Of a DNA stretch of 64,000 nt, positions 1 to 9,297 are shown piece by piece. Source of the DNA: Sediminicola sp. YIK13 (GTDB lineage Bacteria > Bacteroidota > Bacteroidia > Flavobacteriales > Flavobacteriaceae); the NCBI RefSeq assembly GCF_001430825.1, contig NZ_CP010535.1, positions 848,501-912,500 of the forward strand, read 5' to 3'. The notes below the pieces were generated by a model. That model was not told the DNA's origin. It saw only the letters and a program-made list of their open reading frames with translations, and did no database searches. How positions within the stretch are numbered: position 1 is the stretch's first letter; every line of letters starts with the position of its first letter. The translations under genes and the position numbers were made by a program.

Positions 1-555
1 AAATTGATAGTTTTGGAAATCACCTACATTCTCTAATCGTATGGGATTGTTGCTACAGTATAATTGCCAAATGTAATCTGCATATTCAATATCATCCTGA
101 GTAAGTGTTTTGCGCAGTCCATAGATGCTTAAAAGCTCATGATCTTCCATTTCGGAAAGACTTTTAGGTGTTTCCCCTTCTTTCACACTGACCGGTGAGA
201 CCAAGGAGATCTCAGCATGTCTTCGGTGTGTCTTCAGCCAACTGATGACCGCCAACATATTTATTTGACAAAAAAGATCATAATCAAACCATAAAATAAT
301 CTGGTCCTGTTGCTTGTGACTGCAAAGGGACCTGTATTCCTTTAAAGTTTGCTCTATGAAACTGGTTTTTGATATTTTATACGCTTTGTTAAGGAATTCA
401 AAACGTGCCTTCCAAAATGATTCGCTCCCAACTGCCGTTAAGGTCTTTCCTTCACATAGCATTTCCCTCCAGGTGATAATATCACCCTTAAGATCTAACG
501 ATTTTAACCGTTGGGTAAGAAAATCGCCATTAGTTATGTGCAATTGGGTACTCAT
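1..555 (-). CDS. DUF1835-type protein, C-terminus cut by window edge
   Basis: The reading frame is open from an ATG at 553-555 to the window edge, giving 185 codons of the N-terminal part. The protein begins MSTQLHITNGDF and contains ITWREMLCEG near residue 40 and FDYDLFCQINMLAVISWL near residue 100. The Trp-Arg-Glu-Met-Leu-Cys-Glu-Gly and Asp-Tyr-Asp-Leu-Phe-Cys-Gln motifs are those I associate with DUF1835 proteins, whose biochemical role is unknown to me. The C-terminal domain is not in the window. It is read away from the SUI1 gene's end. Family assignment is from memory of the motifs, not from a search. Confidence 0.75.
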   Translation of the reverse strand, partial: MSTQLHITNGDFLTQRLKSLDLKGDIITWREMLCEGKTLTAVGSESFWKARFEFLNKAYKISKTSFIEQTLKEYRSLCSHKQQDQIILWFDYDLFCQINMLAVISWLKTHRRHAEISLVSPVSVKEGETPKSLSEMEDHELLSIYGLRKTLTQDDIEYADYIWQLYCSNNPIRLENVGDFQNYQF

Positions 556-644
556 TGGATGTTAGTTAGGTGTTAAGCATGCACTTGTTACATTCTTTTA
601 AAGATAACATTTTAAATAAAAATCTGAAAGCTAATTAACAGATT

Positions 645-977
645 TTAACCGCCCACACGTTTCACTTTAAACCCCTTTTCCTTTAAGATTTCCATAATTT
701 TATCACGGTAATCACCTTGGATGATAATGGAATCATCCTTAAAGCTGCCACCAACACTCAATTTGGTCTTTAACTCCTTGGCCAATTTTTTAAAATCTTC
801 ATCAGCCCCGGTATATCCCTCAATAATAGTGATTGGTTTCCCTTTTCGTTTTTCATATTTACAGATCATGGGTGCCTCTTGCATCCAAATTTCCTCTTGG
901 TTGGATGTGGATGTTTCCTCTTCGGTAGAAGGAGTATGATCTGGGAATAAGTTTTTTAGCTGGTCTTTAATGTCCAT
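645..977 (-). CDS. SUI1/eIF1-family translation factor (YciH-like)
   Basis: A 110-residue protein. The C-terminal 60 residues form a SUI1 domain: GKPITIIEGYTG, then LKTKLSVGGSFKDDSIIIQG and a basic C-terminal end KGFKVKRVGG. The GG-S-x-K-D segment is the hallmark of the bacterial YciH / eukaryotic eIF1 fold, which binds the small ribosomal subunit and affects initiation fidelity. The acidic, Ser/Thr-rich N-terminal 40 residues look disordered. It starts at an ATG at 975-977 and lies downstream of the 2OG oxygenase gene on the same strand with about 60 bp between them, so they may be co-transcribed. Confidence 0.9.
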   Translation of the reverse strand: MDIKDQLKNLFPDHTPSTEEETSTSNQEEIWMQEAPMICKYEKRKGKPITIIEGYTGADEDFKKLAKELKTKLSVGGSFKDDSIIIQGDYRDKIMEILKEKGFKVKRVGG

Positions 978-1036
978 CTTTTAATTTATTGAATAATAGA
1001 AAAAACCTTCCTTGTCCAGAAAGGCATCTGTTATAC

Positions 1037-1987
1037 TTATTTTTTAATCAATCCAAGTTCGATCAATCTTTCATGTAAAAACTCTCCCGCTGTAATGTCC
1101 TCAAATTGCTTGGGATTTTCGTCATCCACACAATTTTCCAAACAGTTGAGCGGCATATCGCTTACCGGGTGCATGAAATAAGGAATGGAGTATCTTGATG
1201 TTCCCCATAGTTCCCTGGGAGGATTAACCACTTGGTGGATGGTAGATTTTAGTTTGTTATTGGTTAGCCTGGAAAGCATATCCCCAACATTGATCATTAG
1301 TTCATTGGGTTGTGCTATGGCATCTACCCATTCCCCTTGATGGTTCATTACCTGAAGCCCTTTCCCTTGTGCCCCCATTAACAGGGTTATCAAATTGATG
1401 TCTCCATGAGCCGCTGCCCTAATTGCATTTTTTGGTTCGGAGGTTATGGGCGGGTAATGGATAGGCCTAAGGATGGAATTTCCGTTTTTTATATAATCAT
1501 CAAAATAAGTTTCCTCAAGTTCAAGGTGCAAAGCCAGGGCCCTAAGTACATATTTTGCCGTTTTTTCGAGCATCTTATAGGTTTCCTTTCCAATAACATT
1601 AAAATTGGGAAGTTCTTTAACGATCACGTTGTCCGGATATTCGGCCTCCAATTTTGGATTGTCCTCTACATATTGGCCAAAATGCCAGAATTCTTTTAAA
1701 TCCCCTTCTTTTTTACCCTTTGCGTGTTCCTTTCCAAAGGAGGTATATCCTCTTTGTCCACCAATTCCAGGAATTTCGTAAGAATCTTTTACCTCTTGGG
1801 GTAAATTGAAAAAGCTGCGAACTTCACTGTAAAGATCCTTTACAAGTTCATCGGACAAAAAATGACCGCTCAAGGCCACAAAACCTATATCCTCAAAGGC
1901 GCTGCCGATTTCTTCAATAAATTTTTTATTTCTATTCTTGTCTTCAGATAAAAAATCTTGAAGATTTACACTTGGAATTCCGCTCAT
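1037..1987 (-). CDS. 2-oxoglutarate/Fe(II)-dependent oxygenase, isopenicillin N synthase-like
   Basis: About 316 residues from the ATG at 1985-1987; the longer frame begins with TTG two codons upstream and is less likely. The iron triad is visible: His and Asp in AAAHGDINLITLL near residue 195 and the distal His in KSTIHQVVNPPR near residue 251. The Arg-x-Ser pair that binds 2-oxoglutarate follows in TSRYSIPYFMHP. The N-terminal DIOX_N part has IPSVNLQDF and GFVALSGH. Such enzymes hydroxylate or oxidise small molecules; plant and bacterial members share this length. The substrate cannot be deduced. It is divergent from the E1 dehydrogenase gene. Confidence 0.9.
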   Translation of the reverse strand: MSGIPSVNLQDFLSEDKNRNKKFIEEIGSAFEDIGFVALSGHFLSDELVKDLYSEVRSFFNLPQEVKDSYEIPGIGGQRGYTSFGKEHAKGKKEGDLKEFWHFGQYVEDNPKLEAEYPDNVIVKELPNFNVIGKETYKMLEKTAKYVLRALALHLELEETYFDDYIKNGNSILRPIHYPPITSEPKNAIRAAAHGDINLITLLMGAQGKGLQVMNHQGEWVDAIAQPNELMINVGDMLSRLTNNKLKSTIHQVVNPPRELWGTSRYSIPYFMHPVSDMPLNCLENCVDDENPKQFEDITAGEFLHERLIELGLIKK

Positions 1988-2114
1988 GACCAAAAATTAA
2001 ATTTGCACCTCAAATTTACTAAATTAATTAAGGTTATCGAATAAGAAAACATTCAATTTTGTTCTCTCCTTTCGTTACATTTAACCCAATATTAGCAGCC
2101 AACGTTATATCATT

Positions 2115-4091
2115 ATGAAATATCAACCCAAGAATATTAGCAAGATCACCCAGTTGAAATTATATGAAAGGATGATGAAACCTCGGTTGATCGAGGAGAA
2201 AATGCTGATTTTACTGCGCCAGGGAAAGGTTTCCAAATGGTTCAGTGGCATTGGGCAGGAAGCTATTTCAGTAGGAGTGACATCTGCGTTGAAGGAAGAC
2301 GAGTATGTCTTGCCCATGCACCGAAACCTAGGTGTTTTCACCTCTCGAAATATTCCTTTATACAGGTTGTTTTCCCAATGGCAAGGCAAGAACAGTGGAT
2401 TTACCAAAGGGAGGGACCGCAGTTTTCATTTTGGGACCCAAGAATTCAAGATTGTAGGTATGATCTCCCATTTGGGACCACAGTTGGGGGTTGCAGATGG
2501 TATAGCGTTGGCAAATATCCTAAAAAAAGAAAAATTGGTGACTGCAGTTTTTACGGGCGAAGGAGGCACCAGTGAGGGAGATTTTCACGAAGCCCTTAAT
2601 ATCGCCTCGGTCTGGAACCTTCCTGTTTTATTCTGTATAGAAAACAATGGATATGGACTTTCTACCCCGACCAATGAACAATATAAATGTGAGCATTTGG
2701 CAGATAAGGGCCTAGGCTATGGCATTGAGTCGCACATCATAGATGGCAACAACATTTTAGAGGTCTATGAAAAAGTAGATGCCCTTTGTCAGAGCATGCG
2801 AAGTACCCCAAGGCCGGTGCTGTTGGAGTTCAAGACCTTTAGGATGAGGGGGCATGAAGAAGCCAGTGGGACCAAGTATGTCCCTCAGGAACTGATGGAT
2901 GAATGGGCGAAAAAAGACCCGATTTCAAATTATGAAGAATTTCTGGTCTCAGAGGGAGTGTTAAATGACGGCTCCATAGCCCAGATAAAAGAAAAGATCC
3001 TTCAAGAAATAGAGGACCATCTGCAAATGGCTTACAATGAAGAGGAAATCACCCTCGATACCATCATGGAATTAAAGGACGTGTACAAACATTTTGAATA
3101 TCAAGAAGTTAACCCGAACAATAAGACTGCCAACATCCGGCTTATAGATGCCATTTCGCAAGGACTAAGGCAGTCCATGGAACGGCATGGCAATTTGGTG
3201 CTCATGGGTCAGGACATAGCCGATTATGGAGGGGTTTTTAAAATTACCGAAGGATTTATGGAGGAATTTGGTAAGGACCGGGTAAGAAACACTCCCATCT
3301 GTGAGTCTGCTATTGTTTCCACAGCCATGGGCCTATCCATTAATAAGATGAAGGTAATGGTAGAAATGCAATTCGCCGATTTTGTAAGTTCTGGTTTCAA
3401 CCCTATCGTAAACTACTTGGCAAAATCACACTACCGTTGGGGGGAACATGCAGATATTGTGGTTCGTATGCCCTGCGGGGCTGGAGTAGGAGCAGGACCG
3501 TTCCATTCCCAGACCAACGAGGCATGGTTTACCAAGACACCAGGCTTAAAGGTGGTCTATTCCGCGTTTCCCTATGATGCCAAGGGATTGTTGGCAACCG
3601 CTATTAACGACCCCAATCCGGTACTTTTCTTTGAACATAAGGCCTTATATAGGAGTATGTACCAAGAGGTACCAGAAGATTATTACACCTTACCCATGGG
3701 AGTGGCCAGTATTTTGAGAAATGGATCGGACATCACAATAGTTACCTACGGGGCAGGGGTGCATTGGGCCTTGGAAGTTTTGGACAATCAACCAGAGATA
3801 GATGCAGAACTTTTGGATTTAAGGACTCTACAACCCATGGATATGGAAGCCATATACGCATCTGTCAAAAAAACGGGAAAACTGATCATCCTACAGGAGG
3901 ACAGTCTTTTTGGTGGCGTAGCCAGCGATATTTCTGCCTTGGTCATGGAAAACTGTTTTGAATTTCTGGATGCACCGGTAAAGAGAGTGGCCAGTTTGGA
4001 TACTCCCATCCCATTTGCCAAAAAATTGGAACAAAACTACCTCCCAAAGGAACGTTTTTCGCTAGCTATCAAAGAGTTACTGGATTATTAG
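2115..4091 (+). CDS. 2-oxoacid (branched-chain type) dehydrogenase E1, fused alpha and beta subunits
   Basis: This 658-residue protein joins both E1 subunits in one chain. Residues 15-320 are the alpha part with the thiamine diphosphate motif running from GEGGTSEGDFHEAL (about 148) to ENNGYG (about 177). Residues 336-658 are the transketolase-like beta part, with LVLMGQDIADYGGVF and EMQFADFVSSGFNPIVN. The family decarboxylates 2-oxo acids and passes the acyl group to the lipoyl domain of an E2 partner. No E2 or E3 gene is adjacent, so it must work with subunits encoded elsewhere. Fused E1 proteins are common in Bacteroidota and are usually annotated as 2-oxoisovalerate dehydrogenase. Branched-chain substrate preference is inferred. 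Confidence 0.93.
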   Translation: MKYQPKNISKITQLKLYERMMKPRLIEEKMLILLRQGKVSKWFSGIGQEAISVGVTSALKEDEYVLPMHRNLGVFTSRNIPLYRLFSQWQGKNSGFTKGRDRSFHFGTQEFKIVGMISHLGPQLGVADGIALANILKKEKLVTAVFTGEGGTSEGDFHEALNIASVWNLPVLFCIENNGYGLSTPTNEQYKCEHLADKGLGYGIESHIIDGNNILEVYEKVDALCQSMRSTPRPVLLEFKTFRMRGHEEASGTKYVPQELMDEWAKKDPISNYEEFLVSEGVLNDGSIAQIKEKILQEIEDHLQMAYNEEEITLDTIMELKDVYKHFEYQEVNPNNKTANIRLIDAISQGLRQSMERHGNLVLMGQDIADYGGVFKITEGFMEEFGKDRVRNTPICESAIVSTAMGLSINKMKVMVEMQFADFVSSGFNPIVNYLAKSHYRWGEHADIVVRMPCGAGVGAGPFHSQTNEAWFTKTPGLKVVYSAFPYDAKGLLATAINDPNPVLFFEHKALYRSMYQEVPEDYYTLPMGVASILRNGSDITIVTYGAGVHWALEVLDNQPEIDAELLDLRTLQPMDMEAIYASVKKTGKLIILQEDSLFGGVASDISALVMENCFEFLDAPVKRVASLDTPIPFAKKLEQNYLPKERFSLAIKELLDY

Positions 4092-4231
4092 CAAATGCGT
4101 TATTAATAGATGTTTTTGAACTAATATTGCACGCTGAAATCACGATCTTGCGCTAGGATTTGAACATTATTAATAATGCAAAGCCGTTTTGATGTATTTC
4201 AACGTATATAAGTTAAATTAAACCCTAAAAG

Positions 4232-4714
4232 ATGAATAAAAAAATCATTTTAATGCTTGCTCTTGCAGCACTAATCATGACATCCTGTTCCGTAACCAAA
4301 GAGGTTCGGAGCCAAAGAAATATGTTGAGCGGGACCTGGTCCTTGAACACTATTTCCTACGAAAATAATACCGGAACCTTCTCTTCCTTGCTTTTTAACG
4401 ATACAAAGGATATCTGTTTTAAGAACAGTGAGTGGTTTTTTAGAGATAACAATAGCACAGGACGCTATACCATACCTAGTGGGAGCCTTTGTTCTGGCGG
4501 AGATCGTTATATCAAATGGTCCGTAGTGAACAGGGAAGGACTTCCCAATCAACTACAGTTCAAGTCGATCAATGCTAAAAATAAAGATATCAGTGGTGGT
4601 TTTGGCTACCGTTTGGATATCGTTAGCTTGACCCCACAGGCCATGACATTGAAATCTGATGTTTCCGTTAATGGTTCGCCTGTAACCGTAGTTTATAATT
4701 ACACTAAAAAGTAA
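4232..4714 (+). CDS. Lipocalin-like lipoprotein
   Basis: 160 residues with a lipoprotein signal: MNKKIILMLALAALIMTSC, lipobox Cys at 19. The mature part begins NMLSGTWSLNTISYENN, a start typical of lipocalin-like domains of Bacteroidota, and then runs as predicted beta strands with FRDNNSTGRYTIP and YIKWSVVNREG. It is probably attached to a membrane facing the periplasm. It lies 11 bp upstream of the OmpA-type lipoprotein gene on the same strand, so the two are likely one operon and may both serve the cell envelope. Ligand unknown. Confidence 0.75.
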   Translation: MNKKIILMLALAALIMTSCSVTKEVRSQRNMLSGTWSLNTISYENNTGTFSSLLFNDTKDICFKNSEWFFRDNNSTGRYTIPSGSLCSGGDRYIKWSVVNREGLPNQLQFKSINAKNKDISGGFGYRLDIVSLTPQAMTLKSDVSVNGSPVTVVYNYTKK

Positions 4715-4725
4715 AATCGATTAAA

Positions 4726-5418
4726 ATGAAAAATATAGTATCAAGAAGTATCATGTTTGTAATGGCTCTCACCATTATTGCAAGTTGTAGTACAGTTAAG
4801 AATGCCAATAAAACCCAAAAAGGTGCTGTGATCGGTGCTGCTGGTGGCGCTGCGGTAGGTGGTGTTATCGGAAATAACGTAGGTAAGGGAAATACTGCTT
4901 TAGGTGCCATTATCGGTGCTGTGGTAGGTGGCGCTGCCGGAGGTTATATAGGAAATAGAATGGACAAGCAGGCGGAACGTATAGAGACCGAGATTCCAGG
5001 GGCAGAAGTGTCTAGAGTAGGTGAAGGGATCAACGTGACCTTCAATGAAGATGCCGGTGTGTATTTTGACACTAATAAATCAGCGGTAAAAGGAGCTTCA
5101 GCCGAGACTTTAAATAGGTTGGCCGGTGTTTTAAAGGAATATCCAGACACCAATATTTTGGTAGAAGGACATACCGATAGTGCAGGTAGTGATGAGTACA
5201 ACATGAGCCTTTCACAACAACGTGCACAGTCAGTCACCAATTACCTTATTTCACAGGGAATAGATAGAGGTAGACTTACCGCCAAGTGGTATGGTGAGAA
5301 TCAGCCTAAATCGGACAATTCAACCCCTGAGGGAAGAGCAAAGAACCGTAGGGTAGAAATGGTTATTGTGGCCAATGAGGCATTAAAACAAGAAGCCATT
5401 GAAAAAACAAAAGGATAA
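4726..5418 (+). CDS. OmpA-family lipoprotein with glycine-zipper segment
   Basis: 230 residues. A lipoprotein signal ends in IIASC (Cys 21). Residues 33-82 are a glycine zipper with repeated GAAGGAAVGGVIGNN and GAVVGGAAGGYIGNRMD blocks that can pack against or insert into the membrane. Residues 105-215 are an OmpA C-terminal peptidoglycan-binding domain with NILVEGHTDSAGSDEYN and LSQQRAQSV. The protein should tie the outer membrane to peptidoglycan. It is the last gene of the pair beginning at 4232 and is followed by a clear hairpin terminator. Confidence 0.95.
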   Translation: MKNIVSRSIMFVMALTIIASCSTVKNANKTQKGAVIGAAGGAAVGGVIGNNVGKGNTALGAIIGAVVGGAAGGYIGNRMDKQAERIETEIPGAEVSRVGEGINVTFNEDAGVYFDTNKSAVKGASAETLNRLAGVLKEYPDTNILVEGHTDSAGSDEYNMSLSQQRAQSVTNYLISQGIDRGRLTAKWYGENQPKSDNSTPEGRAKNRRVEMVIVANEALKQEAIEKTKG

Positions 5419-5441
5419 ATAATACCATCTTTTTTTTAACT

Positions 5442-5470
5442 AAATCCCGCCCAATATGGCGGGATTTTTT
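5442..5470 (+). terminator. Intrinsic terminator after the OmpA lipoprotein gene
   Basis: A perfect 10-bp stem (AAATCCCGCC and GGCGGGATTT) with a 6-nt loop is followed by a run of T. It closes the 4232-5418 operon. Its end is only about 23 bp before the start codon of the next operon, so the promoter of that operon must overlap the hairpin or the operon is fed by read-through. Confidence 0.9.
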
Positions 5471-5493
5471 ATTTATAATAGTATCTTCCATCA

Positions 5494-6621
5494 ATGGTAC
5501 AATATGATGTTATTATCATTGGAGGGGGGTTGGCTGGTTTGACGGCTGCCTTGCATCTCGGAAAAAATGGTCATAGCGTTTTAGTGCTTGAAAAGCAGAG
5601 GTATCCACATCATAAAGTCTGTGGTGAATATGTTTCCAATGAAGTGTTGCCATATTTAAAATATTTGGACATTACGTTTACCGAATATCAGGTGGCACAA
5701 ATAGATACCCTGCAATTTTCATTGGTCAACGGGAATAGCATTACAACAAAACTTCCGCTAGGGGGAATAGGAATAAGCAGGTATGCCTTTGATGATTTGC
5801 TGTTTCGAAAGGCAAAGGCCCATGGGGTGGATTTTGTTTTTGAAAACGTGGATAAGGTGCACTTTGCAAATGATCGTTTCTCAATTGTAACCCAAAGGGA
5901 GAATCACTTTACTTCACGGATTGTTTTGGGAGCCTATGGCAAACGTAGCACCTTGGATATGCATTTAAAACGCGATTTTGTACAGCACAAATCTACTTGG
6001 TTGGGCGTTAAGGTACATTATAATTTCCCGAATTTCCCCGATAATTTAGTGGCCCTCCATAATTTTAGGGGCGGTTATGCCGGGCTTTCCAAAACAGAAA
6101 CAGGAGCGATCAACTTTTGTTATCTGACCACCTATGATAGTTTTAAGAATGAAAAGAATATAGATAGCTTTAATGCCAATGTTGTGTCCAAAAACCCCTT
6201 TCTGGCCGAATTTCTAAGGGAAGGGGAACCTTTGTTCCCATCCCCATTAAGCATTGCACAAATATCATTTGACAAAAAAAATGCCATTGAAAACCATATG
6301 CTGATGTGCGGGGATTCTGCTGGACTCATCCATCCCCTTTGTGGCAATGGAATGGCTATGGCCATACATAGCGCTAAGCTGGCTTCTGAGTTGATATCCA
6401 AATATTTTAGTGATACTTCATTTAGGAGGGGCCAATTGGAAGACGCTTATCAAACCACATGGGACCAGACTTTTCAACATCGATTATGGATGGGAAGAAG
6501 GTTACAATCATTGTTATTAAACCCCAACCTGTCCCAATGGGCTTTAGGAGCCGTTGGCAACTCACCTTGGATCTTGAAAAAATTGATAAGAAGCACACAC
6601 GGCAAACCCATTACCCTATGA
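5494..6621 (+). CDS. FAD-dependent oxidoreductase, geranylgeranyl-reductase-like
   Basis: 375 residues. The N-terminus has the dinucleotide-binding motif IIGGGLAGLTAAL and the second FAD signature appears as CGDSAGLIHPLCGNGMAMA near residue 271. KVCGEYVSNEVLPYL near residue 44 is typical of the geranylgeranyl reductase and halogenase-like flavoprotein group. It is the first gene of the type III PKS operon; its stop overlaps the methyltransferase start as ATGA. By analogy with the FAD monooxygenase paired with a type III PKS and methyltransferase in Streptomyces srs operons, it may oxidise the polyketide ring. Reduction of a double bond is equally possible. Confidence 0.85.
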   Translation: MVQYDVIIIGGGLAGLTAALHLGKNGHSVLVLEKQRYPHHKVCGEYVSNEVLPYLKYLDITFTEYQVAQIDTLQFSLVNGNSITTKLPLGGIGISRYAFDDLLFRKAKAHGVDFVFENVDKVHFANDRFSIVTQRENHFTSRIVLGAYGKRSTLDMHLKRDFVQHKSTWLGVKVHYNFPNFPDNLVALHNFRGGYAGLSKTETGAINFCYLTTYDSFKNEKNIDSFNANVVSKNPFLAEFLREGEPLFPSPLSIAQISFDKKNAIENHMLMCGDSAGLIHPLCGNGMAMAIHSAKLASELISKYFSDTSFRRGQLEDAYQTTWDQTFQHRLWMGRRLQSLLLNPNLSQWALGAVGNSPWILKKLIRSTHGKPITL

Positions 6622-7343
6622 TTAATTTTACCCATAGAAATACGGACCCGGAATTGATGGACGATCCCAATGTGCCTGAGGAGGTTCTTAGGAGAGTTTT
6701 GGAGGATATTTCACGTGTAAACAGACTCTTAAATGGGAATAGGATTACAGTTAGGGCGGTAGACCAATTGATCAAGGAAACACCTAGGGAAAAGTACACC
6801 ATCGTAGACATGGGGTGTGGAGATGGACAAATGTTAAGGGAAGTGGCCGATTTCTACCGCAATAAAGATATTGAAGTACGTTTGGTAGGCATCGATTTGA
6901 GTGAGAAAGGAATCCAAATCGCTCAAGAGCTGTCCATTGGATACCCTGAAATACAATTTCTAAGTCGGGATATACTCAATATTAAGGCTGAAGCACTACA
7001 ATGTGATATTTTGCTTTGTACCCTGACCATGCATCATTTTAGCAATGCCGAAATCCCCATATTTTTGGACCAATTTGTAAAACTGGCCAGTTTGGGGGTC
7101 GTTATCAATGATTTGCAAAGAAGTAAGGCAGCATATTATCTTTTTAAGTTGTTTAGTATTATTTTTATCAAAACCGATATAGGAAGATTAGACGGATTAA
7201 CATCTATAAAAAGTGGCTTTTTGAAAGACGAGTTGATCAATTTTTCAAAAGCGATTCCAAAAGTATACCATTCGGTACATTACAAATGGGCCTTTAGATA
7301 TTTATGGCTCATAAGAACTAATAGACCCTCAGTTATAAAATGA
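6618..7343 (+). CDS. Class I SAM-dependent methyltransferase of the type III PKS operon
   Basis: 241 residues. I take the ATG at 6618, which overlaps the preceding stop as ATGA; a longer frame from 6459 lies inside the upstream gene and its first 53 residues do not look like protein. Motif I is VDMGCGDGQML near residue 63, followed by VRLVGIDLSEKGIQIA and the post-motif LLCTLTMHHF. The enzyme should methylate the product or an intermediate of the adjacent PKS. Its own stop again overlaps the next start (ATGA at 7340), which indicates translational coupling. Confidence 0.88.
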   Translation: MINFTHRNTDPELMDDPNVPEEVLRRVLEDISRVNRLLNGNRITVRAVDQLIKETPREKYTIVDMGCGDGQMLREVADFYRNKDIEVRLVGIDLSEKGIQIAQELSIGYPEIQFLSRDILNIKAEALQCDILLCTLTMHHFSNAEIPIFLDQFVKLASLGVVINDLQRSKAAYYLFKLFSIIFIKTDIGRLDGLTSIKSGFLKDELINFSKAIPKVYHSVHYKWAFRYLWLIRTNRPSVIK

Positions 7344-8395
7344 ATGAAGTTAGGATTGCAACAGTTACCAAACAATTACCAGATTACAGCAGGGATACCA
7401 AGGATATTTTGCCACTTGTAGAATTGTGGTTGGGCAGCCAGGAGGATCGGTTTAGACGTAAGGTGCTCAAAATATTTGAAGGCGCTGCAGTGGATAAACG
7501 CTATAGTATTATGGCACCAGAAGAAGTGTTTACCACCACTTCCTTTGAGGACAAAAACGCTATTTATGCCAGGGAAGTCAAAAAACTGGGTTCTGGGGTG
7601 CTGCAGAAGGCTTTGGCAGCCGCGGATTGGCAGACCGATAGTATAGATTTTATCATAACCGTGAGTTGCACGGGCATTATGATTCCCTCATTGGATGCCT
7701 ATATTATCAATGATTTGGGATTGCGACAAGATGTGGTGCGACTCCCTGTTACCGAGATGGGCTGCGCTGCGGGCGTATCTGGTTTGATTTACGCCTATAA
7801 TTTTTTGCGCTCCAATCCAGGGAAACGCGCTGCTTTAGTGGCAGTAGAGAGTCCAACTGCCACCTTTCAATTGAATGACTATTCCATGGCCAATATGGTC
7901 AGTGCGGCCATCTTTGGCGACGGGGCGGCCTGTGTGCTTTTGTCTTCGGAGAAAGAAGCCAAAGGACCTAAGATAGCAGGAGGGGAGATGTATCATTTTA
8001 CCGATGCTACCCATATGATGGGATTTGATCTCACCAATCATGGGCTAAAAATGATATTGGATCCCGCAGTACCAGAAACCATCGCAGCTCATTTTCCCTA
8101 TATCGTACATCCTTTTTTAGCACGCCATGGCTCATCCATAGCCCAAGTTGACCACCTGATCTTTCATCCCGGGGGCAAGAAAATAGTGCAAACTGTGGAA
8201 GATCTCTTTGGGGCCATGGGCAAAAATATAGATGACACTAGGGAAGTATTGCGCTTGTACGGTAATATGAGCAGTGCAACAGTATTGTATGTCCTGGAGC
8301 GCTTTTTGGAAAAGGAAATCACAAAGGGAGAACAGGGATTGATACTTAGTTTTGGACCAGGATTTTCGGCCCAACGAATATTGTTGGAATGGTAA
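7340..8395 (+). CDS. Type III polyketide synthase (chalcone/alkylresorcinol/alkylpyrone synthase family)
   Basis: 351 residues, normal for the family. The catalytic triad is complete: Cys142 in TEMGCAAGVSGL, His276 in HLIFHPGGKK and Asn309 in LYGNMSSATV. The C-terminal GFGPG-like loop is SFGPGFSAQ. Such enzymes extend an acyl starter, usually with malonyl-CoA, and cyclise it to resorcinols, phloroglucinols or pyrones. The downstream ketosynthase, dehydratase, enoyl reductase and carrier protein suggest that the starter is a fatty acyl chain built by the same operon. The product cannot be read from sequence. Confidence 0.95.
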   Translation: MNEVRIATVTKQLPDYSRDTKDILPLVELWLGSQEDRFRRKVLKIFEGAAVDKRYSIMAPEEVFTTTSFEDKNAIYAREVKKLGSGVLQKALAAADWQTDSIDFIITVSCTGIMIPSLDAYIINDLGLRQDVVRLPVTEMGCAAGVSGLIYAYNFLRSNPGKRAALVAVESPTATFQLNDYSMANMVSAAIFGDGAACVLLSSEKEAKGPKIAGGEMYHFTDATHMMGFDLTNHGLKMILDPAVPETIAAHFPYIVHPFLARHGSSIAQVDHLIFHPGGKKIVQTVEDLFGAMGKNIDDTREVLRLYGNMSSATVLYVLERFLEKEITKGEQGLILSFGPGFSAQRILLEW

Positions 8396-8451
8396 TCTGT
8401 AGTACTCATGTAATAATAAATAGTGCTTTAGAATAGAAATATAAGGGGATT

Positions 8452-9249
8452 ATGGGTAAGAATGGGACACTAAAAAATGAATGGGCCTTGATATTAGGCG
8501 GCAGTAGCGGTTTAGGTCTGGCAACGGCTAAAAAGCTGGCAAGGCACGGATTTAATATTTTAGTAGTACACAGGGATAGAAGAATTGATTTCCAGATAAT
8601 TGAAGAAGAATTTAAAAGTATTACTTTAAATAATATTGAGCTGAAATCATACCATATAGACGCCACTAATCCAGAGCGTAGAATGGCAACTATAAAGGAA
8701 ATCTATGGTGATTTGGAGCCAAATGGCCGTATAAAAGTCTTGGTCCACAGCATTGCGAAGGGCAATTTAAAACCGATGCATTCTGATGTACAAAATACCT
8801 TGAACAACCAAGATTTTCACCTTACGATGGATGCCATGGCGATTAGTCTGTACGATTGGACAAAAGCGTTGATAGCCGCTAAGCTATTTGCAGAAGATGC
8901 CAGGATCATTTCATTTACCAGTGAGGGCAATTCTAAAGCCTGGGAGAATTATGCCGCAGTTTCTGCCGCAAAGGCTGCCCTGGAAGCAATAACCCGTAAT
9001 ATGGCCTTGGAATTCGCTCCGATGGGTATCAAAGCCAACTGCGTGCAAGCCGGAATGACCTTGACCAATTCTTTTAACATGATACCTGGGAGTGAGAAAT
9101 TGAAGAAACATGCCTTAAAGCGCAATCCAAGTGGTAGGTTGACCACCCCCGAAGATGTTGCCAATGTGGTTTATCTTTTGACCACAGAAGAGGCAAAATG
9201 GATCACGGGTACAGTATTGAAGGTAGACGGAGGGGAAAGTTTGCGGTAA
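8452..9249 (+). CDS. SDR-type enoyl-acyl carrier protein reductase, FabL/FabI-like
   Basis: 265 residues with an SDR cofactor loop LGGSSGLGLATA at the N-terminus. The active site has Tyr167 and Lys174, i.e. a Tyr-x6-Lys spacing (YAAVSAAK). This is the enoyl-ACP reductase signature; ketoreductases and most SDRs use Tyr-x3-Lys. LVHSIAKGNL and the C-terminal ITGTVLKVDGGES also fit FabI/FabL. It should saturate the enoyl-ACP made by the neighbouring dehydratase. It lies 56 bp after the PKS gene, with AAGGGG just upstream of its ATG. Confidence 0.82.
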   Translation: MGKNGTLKNEWALILGGSSGLGLATAKKLARHGFNILVVHRDRRIDFQIIEEEFKSITLNNIELKSYHIDATNPERRMATIKEIYGDLEPNGRIKVLVHSIAKGNLKPMHSDVQNTLNNQDFHLTMDAMAISLYDWTKALIAAKLFAEDARIISFTSEGNSKAWENYAAVSAAKAALEAITRNMALEFAPMGIKANCVQAGMTLTNSFNMIPGSEKLKKHALKRNPSGRLTTPEDVANVVYLLTTEEAKWITGTVLKVDGGESLR

Positions 9250-9297
9250 CCATGGGGTGACGAATGTTTGAGCTTATTAAGAAAACAATACTAATAA

